Below, piece by piece: positions 13,201 to 23,300 of a DNA stretch of 64,000 nucleotides. Numbering within the stretch: position 1 is the first letter of the stretch; every line of letters starts with the position of its first letter. Position numbers and translations under genes: made by a program. The stretch covers positions 15,891,001-15,955,000 of the forward strand of contig NC_092568.1 in the NCBI RefSeq assembly GCF_037975245.1. Reading direction: 5' to 3'. A model generated the notes under the pieces. It was not told the DNA's origin and searched no databases. It saw nothing but the letters and a program-made list of their open reading frames with translations. Source of the stretch: Apostichopus japonicus. Lineage: Eukaryota; Echinodermata; Holothuroidea; Aspidochirotida; Stichopodidae.

Positions 13201-16135
13201 TTTGCTTTTTTTTTGCAATATAAAATGGTACCAGGCAGGCACTGTATAGATCACATGTGCCAGGGTAGAATAATAGCATTGAAAACATTTTCCTTAGCAT
13301 TTTGGTTAAAAAAAGACACAACGTAAGCCACACTAGATACTATATAATATACATTTTTAATACCTTAATGCTTTCCAAGAAAAGGTCAAACTGTCGTCAC
13401 TGTATTCTCCCAGTACTCAGTTTTGGAGGTTCTAGCCATATCAGATCCCTCAATAATAATAATAATACGTTGCGACCTTGATAGAATGATACTTCATGTT
13501 TTATGGTTTATTTTCAAAAACAAATTTCCCTTATTTTTTTTTGGGGGGGGGGGGGGGAGTTACGCAATAAAGTCTTGCGGTCACATGTTGGAACTATGTC
13601 ATTTACAGAACACTGACAATTTCATTGGTCAGTTTCAACAGAGCTCTTATGAATTGTACATGATACAGCAGTATCATCGGCATATTTTGTTATAGAAATG
13701 TGTGAGTTTGACCTAATTTCATCAGTATATATAGTAAATAATATAGCATATAATGGACCCCCCCCCCCTCCCACCGCAAGGCACACCAACCTTTATTTCC
13801 AATATTTCCGATAACCCTTTATCCAACCTTACTTGTCTGGACCATCCTTGAAGAAATTGTGTCAGCCAATGAATAAGCCATGTTTCTTTGATAAATCGTA
13901 AAAGATCCTTCATTAATTGAAGCATTTGGCAAGACAGTATTAAAGGTTGCTATACAGATTTTCTAGTAATTCGGTCTAAACGCCCCCCCCCCCCCTCCTC
14001 GTCCTTTGTAGCAAAGTAACTACTTAAGTATAAAATATGCTAGTACCTTCCAAAGTTTCATGTAAAAGTATGTGACCTTCAATTATGTAACTAGGTATTA
14101 CTTAGCTAGAAAAAGGTAGTTTTAAGTTAGGCTAGAGTAATGCTCGTGATGAGCAAAGCCGCCAACAGTTAAGAGAAACCGTACTTCTTTTGTAACGATT
14201 TGACGATTTGTATCTCGGCAAAACGTCAATTTTCAGATTGTTCTCATTTTGACGAGTTGTCGTATCTCAACAAAACGTCAATTTTCAGATTTTTTTTCAT
14301 TTTGGCGACTTGTTATATTTCGGCTAAACGTTAACATTCAGATTTTATTCATTTTGACGACTTGTTGTATCTCAGCAAAACGTCAATTTTCAATATTTTG
14401 TCATTTTGACGACATGCTGTATCTCGGCAAAACGTCAATTTTCAGATTTTTGTCAGTTTGACGACTTGTTGTATCTCGGCAAAACGTTGAGATTCAAATT
14501 TTTGTCATTTTGACGACTTGTTGTATCTCGGCAAAACGTCAATTTTCAAAATTTTGTCATTTTGACGACTTGTTGCGTCTCGGCAAAACGTCAATTTTCA
14601 AAATTTTGTCATTTTGACGACTTGTTGCATCTGGGCAAATTTAATAATTTTGTCGTTTTGACGAGTTGTTAAACTCGGCAAAACGTCTTTTTCCGAATTT
14701 TGTCATTTTGACGAGTTTGTTTCTCTTTCATCACCATGTCCCTTCTACGCTTCCGTAGTATATGAATACTGTATTAATCAATTAAATGACGAGGTGAACT
14801 AATAAAGATATTACCTTCCCATAATCCTGGGTGTTTTCAAATGGCAGTTAGTTGGTTCTCAAGTCAGTATGGCATGGTTGTTATGTTCGGCTTGTTCCAA
14901 AGGGTAATATTCGTCGATATGCAAAAATGCATGGACCTTAGACAAATAGTGTTACTGAGTGGTTGTAATGATGACTAAAGTATTCGTCAGTATGTAAAAA
15001 CGAGAGTGGGTCTTAGGTGGACATTCGTCAAAAATGAGTCAGAAAAAACGAAAAAAATAGACAGTGTTAAAACTTCTAACCCGGCTCAACCGATTCTTCA
15101 CCCTCGATATAGGTAAGAACAATATTTAACTCAATTTCGCCAAAAGTGCACGTTCGCCACTACGCGAAAACGGGGACGAAATGGCCGGAATATAATTAGG
15201 TGTTGTATAATAGGTGATAATTCATTCTTTCCCGTGGCATGAAAATGTTCGCTGCTCGCCCCAATGAAAAGAAATATAGGCTAATTTGAGGTTCAAATGA
15301 TGCTGTAAAGGAGGTTTTATACTCTATTATGCTAAATGCTAAAGAAATGATGGTTGCTAAGTCAAGATTTGATGCAATTTTTTTTTATGTATATTGACAA
15401 TTACAATGCGGTTTTTTCGGACGCTTGTGCGGGTCAGCGGGTTTGGGTGTTAGAATGCGGGTCTGATTCCCGCGAATTGCCGGTCAGTTGGGAGCTCTGC
15501 ATTTAATTTTAAACCAGAAAACGAAAAGGTTTAGACTAGTCTACCACTGCTATTCCTCTCGATTTTTTAAATTTCCAATCATATGATTTAGCGGATGTTC
15601 GGAAACACTTTTTGACTCACCTTTGGGGGGGCCATGGCCCCCCTTGGCCCCCCCTTGGATCCGCCAGTGAATATGCAAACATTTCATCGAAATAGGTTTT
15701 CTTTGTGAACCAAAACATTGGTGAAAGAAACTAAAAGTCCAATTTTTTTGCCAGTCATTAAAATTTTCCAGTAAAAAAACCAACTATTTTAATGGTTTAT
15801 TTTCTTTTAAATTTTTCACCCAGTTTGCAATATGTTAATTATTGGAAATCGACAATGGATTCTTGCAATATATGTTCAAAATAGGTGTTCACTTGTTCAA
15901 GCAATTTTGTGAAGTTAAAAGAAATTCCATCAAACTGAAAGTTGATTTCATATTTGTCTCAACAGTATCTTCCTTTCCTCTCATCTTTGAGATGTTATCC
16001 ATCCTCCTGGCCGCTGGACTGCTATACAAATACAGTGATAGAGTATTTACAAGTGGCCAAGATCCAGATCCACCAAAGCCACCGACTAAAATATGGCGAC
16101 ATTGTAATAGCTGTCATCGCCTGATATCATCTTAA
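7285..16135 (+). CDS. Candidate small single-pass membrane protein, three exons, unrecognised
   Basis: Exons 7285-7345, 8460-8561 and 15966-16135 have good GT/AG junctions, and every junction is phase 1, giving 110 residues and a TAA. The start follows a purine-rich GAAGAAT context. Residues 1-18 (MNTFILIAISICVFSFVE) look like a signal peptide. The short presumed luminal part holds Cys21, Cys34 and Cys42 with a Trp-rich SEWSLQSPCGG segment. A hydrophobic stretch at about 58-75 could span the membrane, and the tail is Pro-rich (DPDPPKPP) with a CNSCH motif. An AATAAA follows at 16204. I know no matching family; the SEWS..CGG piece only vaguely recalls a thrombospondin type 1 repeat. Intron 2 is 7.4 kb and could hide further symmetrical exons. 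The exon linkage is inference from phase and splice signals. Confidence 0.5.
8816..8960 (+). mobile_element. hAT-like terminal fragment
   Basis: It begins CACTGGCGGATCCAGGG and continues into a G-rich segment with an internal inverted repeat (GGGGAGGG...CCCCTCCCC). The reverse complement of the same end, TTGGATCCGCCAGTG, closes the fragment near 15655-15669. The matching right end of this copy is not evident, so the limits are approximate. Confidence 0.55.
9212..10054. mobile_element. hAT-like element with 15-bp inverted ends, nested in another repeat
   Basis: The ends are CATGGGCGGCGATCC and GGATCGCCGCCCATG. The flanks CCTGGGGG (9204-9211) and CCTGGGGA (10055-10062) match at 7 of 8 positions, as expected for an aged 8-bp target duplication. 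The sequence outside both ends (CCGTCCTGGGG, then a short G-rich/C-rich palindrome) belongs to another interspersed repeat, so this is a nested insertion. Positions 9215-9850 are near-identical to 40083-40708 in FANCL intron 10. No transposase is seen. Confidence 0.8.
10502..11274. mobile_element. Non-autonomous hAT-like element with perfect 8-bp target duplication
   Basis: Inverted ends CAAGGGCGGCGGAA and TTCCGCCGCCCTTG are flanked by identical ATAGAGCG copies at 10494-10501 and 11275-11282. The interior (773 bp) has a long G homopolymer near 11101-11121 and what may be a nested insertion beginning CAGGCGTAGGAGCC near 10670. No transposase is visible. The left end recurs at 63852, in the FANCL duplicate. 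Confidence 0.9.
11740..12210. repeat. Three-copy tandem repeat, about 190-bp period
   Basis: The phrase AATGTATAAAATAGACAAGG recurs near 11811, 12000 and 12189, each preceded by a TTGGT..TATTAATTTTAAA segment. The units are degenerate. This is intronic or intergenic filler with no coding frame that I trust. Confidence 0.75.
12437..12720. repeat. Direct duplication of about 125-150 bp
   Basis: The segment starting TTACGCTCACAGGCACATTC and ending near CCTTCCAGTATAC is present twice in tandem, near 12440 and 12567. The second copy carries a short extra insert. This is a local tandem duplication with no coding content. Confidence 0.8.
12989..13134 (-). other. Isolated exon-like segment, unrecognised
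   Basis: On the minus strand an acceptor (CTTTTAG) precedes 146 bp of open frame that ends at a good GTAAGT donor. It encodes about 48 residues (KVNAAARPEF.., then MANKIYSDQNNPLYTVLKTL, then a basic region). It enters with two bases and leaves at a codon boundary, as a real exon could. I found no partner exons on this strand and no family match. It may be an orphan exon, a relic of a transposon gene, or chance. Confidence 0.3.
13611..13925 (-). pseudogene. Reverse transcriptase relic of a non-LTR retrotransposon
   Basis: Two minus-strand frames carry RT landmarks. Positions 13925-13780 read WLIHWLTQFLQGWSRQVRL ... KVGVPCGG, matching the thumb-side segment ending in the usual GVPQG-type motif. 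After a G/C homopolymer and a frame break, 13690-13625 reads ITKYADDTAV, the catalytic Tyr-Ala-Asp-Asp motif (13673-13684), then stops. The copy is short, frameshifted and inactive. Confidence 0.75.
14195..14715. repeat. Minisatellite, about 52-bp unit, about ten copies
   Basis: The unit contains ACGACTTGTTGTATCTCGGC followed by AAAACGTCAATTTTCA and a TTTTGTCATTTTG tail. Copies diverge modestly, and the last ones are shorter. A three-codon-phase open frame through part of it is an artefact. The array lies inside intron 2 of the candidate membrane-protein gene. Confidence 0.9.
15599..15669 (-). mobile_element. hAT-like terminal fragment
   Basis: It ends TTGGATCCGCCAGTG, the inverted form of the end seen at 8816, and includes palindromic runs of G and C (GGGGGGCCATGGCCCCCC). 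Its other end is not found. It is probably a truncated copy. Confidence 0.55.
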
Positions 16136-16203
16136 AATAAAAGGAAAATAACTAATGTCTTACAAAATATTTGGAGAAAGCCAGCAGTACTATATGATTA
16201 TGA

Positions 16204-16209
16204 AATAAA
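16204..16209 (+). terminator. Polyadenylation signal of the candidate membrane-protein gene
   Basis: An AATAAA hexamer lies 69 bp after the TAA at 16133-16135. This spacing supports the reading that 15966-16135 is a terminal exon. Confidence 0.5.
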
Positions 16210-16262
16210 ACAGACATGAAAAGAAATACAATACTGACAGATAATAAGATTTGGTCTTCATT

Positions 16263-16268
16263 TTTATT
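16263..16268 (-). terminator. Probable CRNKL1 polyadenylation signal
   Basis: A minus-strand AATAAA (TTTATT on plus) lies about 1.1 kb past the CRNKL1 stop. The region 16270-17376 has no convincing frame and is best read as CRNKL1 3' untranslated sequence. This would make the two genes meet tail to tail within about 60 bp. Confidence 0.45.
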
Positions 16269-17376
16269 CATTACTATAAAAGTACATTATTGTTGTCCTT
16301 ACATATTTACAACTATACACAACATGTTTGTACAAACAAACAAAAAAGTCAGACTATTTAGTGCTTAAAGGGTGTGAAGACTCGCGCAAAAAGAAACGTG
16401 TAATGCCGGTAATCTGACCTAGTTTCGAATGAGGTGTACCAGAACTGTTAGACACCACCATCGATCGTAGAAAATACACACACACAGCTTACTACCATCG
16501 GTAATTAGACACTTGTGTATAGTCAGTACATACAGCTGCGGTCAATACCCACAGCACTGTGTACAAACAATACAGCGATGGACATCTCAGGTCCAGCTTA
16601 AGATAACAAGGTATTACGTTTTATTACTGTACTGTCTGCATTTTGTAGCGACACAAACAAAACTTCACTTGCAAGCAACGGAAAGTTAACTTTTTCAGAT
16701 GGCCGCACGCGGTTTGGGGCGAGTCTTCAATGCCTTTAACTGTCCAAACCATTTAAGGAAAACTTAAATAAACCACAAATTTACTTTTCTAAGAATGTTG
16801 CTTTGAAGAATCTATGTGATCTACTATATAGAAGGTTCAAGACTTTCAGGGTGGAAACAATTTATTTGTTAAACATAGCCATCATTATCCATCAAGTAAC
16901 ATTAGAGTTAATCTATATCGAAAAGCTTCTTTCAACATTCCCACATTGTCAACAAAGTGAGCTTTTTGCTACGTGATAAAAATCCCTTTTTCCATGAATT
17001 ACACAGTTCTTCCTTTGATTTGATACTCTTTAATGTCTTTTTAGTTAAGTTCAATAACAATTTCAACATTATGCTCATTGGGGGGTACAAACAGGTGCAG
17101 CATGACCACAGCTATGTTTTGTGGAATGCTAAATCATCTACAGTTTTCTTGTAAAATTTAGCCATGTCCAGGTAGTGTTGAATGCCAACCACAAAAAACT
17201 GCCATCACAATAGAGGATCTCCTGCTGTTTTATGACACAGTAAAGCACCTGGGCAGATTTCAGCGCAACTCATCCATGGACAGTTGTCGCTTCTTTGCTG
17301 TATGTCGTGTGAGGCTCTACACCTCCGTGCTTCATTTACAGAGTTCAGATAATCTACATTTGTCCAGATGTAAACC

Positions 17377-20300
17377 TTAGTCATTTTCCTCAGCTCCCTG
17401 TTTCCACATCTTAGCCATCGCCAGGAGTTTAAGATTGGGAGCGTTAGCTTCATCAGCTGGGAAGATGTAGTCATAGTACTCCTCCCACCCTGCATCAGAC
17501 TGTGAAGAAGTTAGAGAAATAAATGCATTTACAGTAATTAAAACAAAGTATCTCAAATTCACTCTTACTTTCCTTAGCATCATTCAATCACTATGCATAC
17601 ATGTTTCCACTACAAGGAATGAGTATTTAACAAGTGCTAACTTATCCCTAATACAACAAACAAACACCATGTTATGGAGGTAAGTTTCACGATTTATTTC
17701 TCTAAAATCAGAGCAAGTTATTAAAAGAGAAATATTATCAGAGCCCCTGTAAAAGTGATTAACAATAAGAAGATTTAAAATAAAGACATGTTCACAGAGT
17801 ACAAAGGGAAATGTTAATGTTCATTAACATCAAGGAATACCAAAAATGATTAAAGTACAACATATGCAGAGGATGAACATGGCATAGCATGGACTTCAGC
17901 TTCTTAGTTTTTGGGTCCAATAAGTACTAAAGCAACCCTACTTAAAGCTATTTATATGTACTAGGTTCCTTCCGGGATACCCTTGTCATTGAAATGAAGC
18001 CTTATGATAAGAGGAGAATTAAACTTACCCCATCTTCTGTTTCAATCTGCCTTCTCTTCTTCACTCTCTTTGGCATCAGTTTCTGAACATTTTCTAAACT
18101 ATCTTCAGTTCCTAGTTCCTCCTGTACCAAAAAAACAAAACACATCAATTAATTACTGAAAGTCTTTGCAATGATGTACTTTATACAATTTGTGGAGGCC
18201 AACTGATTTCCTCTCCAGAAACTGAATTTATCTTGGTAAAAAGTTGTACACAGAACATCCTTCGTTTGATCAACTTTTCTCGAATTGATCTGCAGGATTT
18301 CAATAGTTTGAGGGCAATTCAAGGAAGCAAATCACTGAAAATGATGAACATAACAAAGCAGTAGTTTTGGCATAAATCGATTGATAAAAATCATTTGAAC
18401 ATATCTGATGGTCTCTCACCTCAAAATCTTTCCAAGCTTCTAAGAGGACCAGCCTCTCCTCCTTCTCATCTGCATTCTTGAGTCTTCTGTGAGCCTCTTT
18501 GTAAATACTTCTGCTCATTGCGACACAATTCTCATCTCCAATAGAGAGCTCAAACTTAGCAAAACTGATCCAAACCTGCCAGAAAGATTCAGAAGAAAAA
18601 AGATAACGTATTGCCCAAGGAATAAATACAACCTGATGGATCCATAACAGACAAATGATATCAAGTGACTGGGTATGGGAATTGAAGTAACCCTCTCTAC
18701 ACCAACACTGGCCAGAAAGCAGAAGTTGTGAAAATTGACATAAAGATGCATCCATCTGAATTCCAATGTGGACAAGCACCAAAACCGTTCAAAAGATTGG
18801 TTATTGAAAGAGCAACCATTGGCCAGACGGCTTGAGTTGACTAAAAGCTCTAAATATACTGAAATAAGACTTAAAACTAAATCTGAGCTCTTGTCTGAAA
18901 TTCCAAATAAAAATACAAACATCAAAACTTATATATCAACCATGGGGTATACAAGGTTCTTTAGGACAATTGCAGGAGCTTTCGTCTAGATTCACACACC
19001 TTTACATGCTGTGTTCTTTCCAGTAGCCTCCTGTAGAGCTTTCTTGTTTTCTGATATTCTTCCTGTTCTACTTCAAAGTCGATGTAAGCCTTCCAGAGAA
19101 CCTCTGGCATATCCAGTCGAGGCTGAGCGATGGCCAACTCATAGATTCCTCTAGCTCTCTCAATGTCCCCCAATATGGTCTCCAGCTCAGCATACTACAG
19201 AGAGAAAATCACAAACGTATAGTTCCTGGTCTACAGGGGTTTCTGAATCCTTGACGATGAAAGTTAGCATCCCCAGATATAAATGATCAGTGTGCTAATA
19301 TAAAGATAGATTAAAACCAAAAATCAAGGACCTAGGTCTGATAAAAAAGAAATTGTAACAATAAAACAAAGAAAAGCAAATCACAAACATGTGAATGAAG
19401 TTAGCAATGGATATTGCACACTCAGCTAAACATTTGTCAAAGATACCCTTCACTATTAGTACAATGTGCCAGAGGAATACTACAAGAAAAACGTCACACA
19501 TGTTTCGATTCTGCAATCCTCCGTATGAGAATATTCCAAGAATCTTGCAGTTCGTTTGAAGGAAAACATTCTGAAAATGCAACAAAAACCAATGATGATA
19601 CCTTCATCCATGTAGTACAGTTTTCAGGGCTGTGTTCGATGAATTTTTCGTAGAGGATGCGACATCTACCAAACTCCCTAAGTTGAAGCTCTAGTTCGAT
19701 GTAACCTTTGAATAATTTGTCTTTTGAACACACACCAATAGCATGTCCCTGTAAAATACAAGTAGTGTAACAACATGTAAACATGATCTGTTAAATGGTT
19801 TCTTTTATAGTGGGCATTGTCATTTATTTAAGGGGATTTGAAGCACACAGGGAGGAACAGAACGATAGATTGTAAATCATTACACTATATTATCTCCAAT
19901 TAAAAAGTGAGACACAATTTTTACACATCTAGTGTGACTTTCAACTGCTATGCACCTCCTTGGGGTCTTGCAGCCAAGGGGGTGCGTTTAGCCCAGTTTA
20001 AGAAATGCTGAATTAGGGGCATCTTGCAATACTATGATAGACCAGACCAATTCAAAAGAAAATGTGACAGGATTACATTCATCATTCATTCATGCAGCTG
20101 CCACCATTAAACTGTTATATCATTCAACCGTCATACATACCAAGACTTTCCTTGCAGCTGGTAGATTCTTTTGCCTGATTTCAAAGCAGGCAAACATCAG
20201 CCAGATTTTTGCAAAAGTAAATTTCTTGTGAGGAATCAAATCAATGCAAGCCTTATAGACTTCCCTTGTTCTTCCAGAATCCTAAAATGGAAGGAACCAA

Positions 20301-23300
20301 AAATGAAAAAGATCAGAAATTGCTGCATTGATATATTGATGAATGTCTATGACAGGAAGGAATGGTAGGCAATTGCACATTTGGAATGTCCGTATTGAGT
20401 ATTTAGTTACTATATGTAAAGAAACATTCTATGTGAGTGTTATGTAAGGCAGCTATTTGATGTTGATGATATCACTATGACAATGCCATTCAATACTAAA
20501 ATCCCATCACAAAATAAATCATTAGCTTGACAAGTTCCATTTCAAACAGAGGAGAAAAATTGAAAACTTTAAAGATTTTAGGGATTGCAATTTTTTGCAC
20601 CCTTAAATATGAGGGGCACCATGGATGACCTTTTAAAGAACTATTTATATCTATTCTGATTAATACCTTTGCTTCTAATTCTTCATAGAGGGCATAGTTG
20701 ATCCAGAGGTAAATGTATCTTCTCCAGAGACGTTTCTCTTCCGCAGGTGGCACGTTGGCGATAGCTCTCTCATACAGTTCCCTGACCACATCCTCATCAC
20801 TCTCACCCTCTATCAGACGGAGATAGTCAAACCAAGCATCGTAATTACTCGGATTGGATTTGACTTCCTAGAGTTAACAAACAGGAAAACAGAGAGCTGT
20901 GTGAAACATTGATGAAACTACAAATGTTACAAACATTCCAGTATTACTTCCATGTTTTGGGAAACAAAGGTTTCTTTCTAAGTTGTCCAAATACTAAATT
21001 TGGGTCCATGAAATTTTCTGAAAAAAATATCCCTCTGAAGCAACAAACCAGTATTTAATCTTTTTGCACTTTACTCCTACTTTTGTGAATGACTGGGGCT
21101 ATATTACCCTGTCATCTTTTGAATCTTCACTAGCTTGCACACATACAACCACATACCAAGCACTGATTATAACACAACTGTTATTAGAAGGTCCAGAAAG
21201 AACTATCATAACAATATTCTCTGTGGTAGTAAGTACGAAGAAGTGACTTTAATCATATATTTCAGAGGCCTGTAGTGACCTCACATCACATGTTTAATAT
21301 CAACTCTTTAAAACAAAGACACAAATATAGTGACATTCGACAACTGAAAGAAACGAGAAATGTCTAGAATTACCTCCTCATACTGAAACTTGCGTTTGTT
21401 GACGATGACATTCTCGATTCCTGACCTATCGCCGTATCTCTTCTCGTGAATGGTGTAGTTTTTAAACAGTTCTTGAGCGTACTGTTTCGGAATGTTGTCC
21501 AGCGCATACTTGTAGATGACCTTTGCTCTTTCGTGCTGTGATTGCAATATAAAATAATCAATTACTTTGCAGCTTAATGAGTCTTAATGAGTGTATCAAC
21601 ATGAAACACAAGGATAACAATTCAAACATTGAAATAAAGATAGCAGTTCAATCATTGAAATAAAGGTAGCAGTTAACTAATCTAATAAGCTAACATATTT
21701 CATCCCTAGAAAACCCAGAACTAATTGCAGAAGGGAAAACTTTGCCAGCTTTGATATCTGTAGTTGCTACTGCTCCTAAACTAGATTTAAATCACCTTAA
21801 GCTGAGTTTACCTTTCTGTGTTTAGTTAATGTCATCTAACTTTACCCTGTCAAAATGGCAGTGTTTGAGTACTTATTTTAAACCTCCTAAAATGGCACAA
21901 ACTTTTATTTTAGCTGTTTGGGGGAATTGCTCATCACAAAGATATTCAGTACACAAGATGAAGATGATTATGACATTTGTTTCTCCTTCGATAATAACTT
22001 TAATGGACCACTGGCAGTGAGGATATGGAGGTATAATGATAGCACATATAGTAATAGTAGGAACAGTTATATCAGGCATAGTTTGGATAATAGGGATAGT
22101 ACATGAGTGATATTTATACCAATTACTTTAAAGGTAATGCGAAAAGTGATAGAAAATACCAATGGATTAACTAATTCAGTGGTGTTTGTGATAAGTAATG
22201 GGGAAGTGAGGATAGCAGTAGTAAGTATTGACAGTTATCAAAAGATAGTGATAATTGAGGTAGTGAGTTAAGGGAGAGGCCGATAGTAATATCAATGATG
22301 GTTTATGCAATGGCAGTGAGAATAGTAGTAGCAGGTATAATGGTCAACCAATATAGCGATGGTTCTGGTAGTTATCTGCTGGGTAGTGAAGATAGTAGGC
22401 AGTGAGTATAGAGATGTAAGTATAGTGAGTGTTATAAATAGGTAGTGAGTTTATGGATAGTGGTAGCGGGTAAATGGTTAACGTATACAGTGATGGTTCT
22501 GATAGTTATCTGCTGGGTAGTGAAGATAGTGGGCAGTGAGTATAGAGATGTAAGTATAGTGAGTGTTACAAATAGTTAGTGAGTTCATGGGTAGTATTTA
22601 TGGTGATATCATAGCAATTTGAAAGGAAGATCTGTTGAGAAATGAGAAGTAGCTGTAATTTAGTTAAGTTACCTCTTTCTGTCGCTCCTCAAACTTGGCA
22701 AAAGATACAAATAGCTTTTCGTCCATGTGTTCCTCACCAAAGAATTCTACTGCTCTCTCATACACCTTTCGCGCCCCACCTACGTAGCCATGGTTCTCTT
22801 CAAAGTTAGCGAACTTGATCCAATGTTTAATCTCTGGATGCACATACACAAGTAAACATGTCGTTAAGGAATGTTTTCATCGGTAGTGATATTTAAGGTT
22901 TGTTGATCACACCATAATATTTCACAATACAGGACACCACAGATCTTGTATGTACTTTGTTACTAATGTATTGTAAGCAAGAGATCATTCATTCTTACAA
23001 CAGGTTATCATCAACCATTAATCTGGTATGGAATTAAAGTTTCTAAAATATGACATTCTTTTACTCAAGACCTATCTATCACAAATCACGAGGGTTGTCC
23101 TCAAGATCTCTACAAACCCTTCTCTCTGATGACATTGAGGTAGGAAGGGGAAGACACCAAAACAGAACTGGATTCTTTCACTTATAACAACAACATGTCA
23201 TATTGTTGGACAGCAAATGCTTATACTGAATGAAGACTATACTGTCGATGAATAATGAATATGTAATGCACGAAAGAAGTGGATTGACGTAATATATTCT

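Noticed and set aside
18300..18925. Long minus-strand frames around CRNKL1 exon 13
   Set aside because: They are the exon extended into both flanking introns; only 18420-18575 matches crooked neck.
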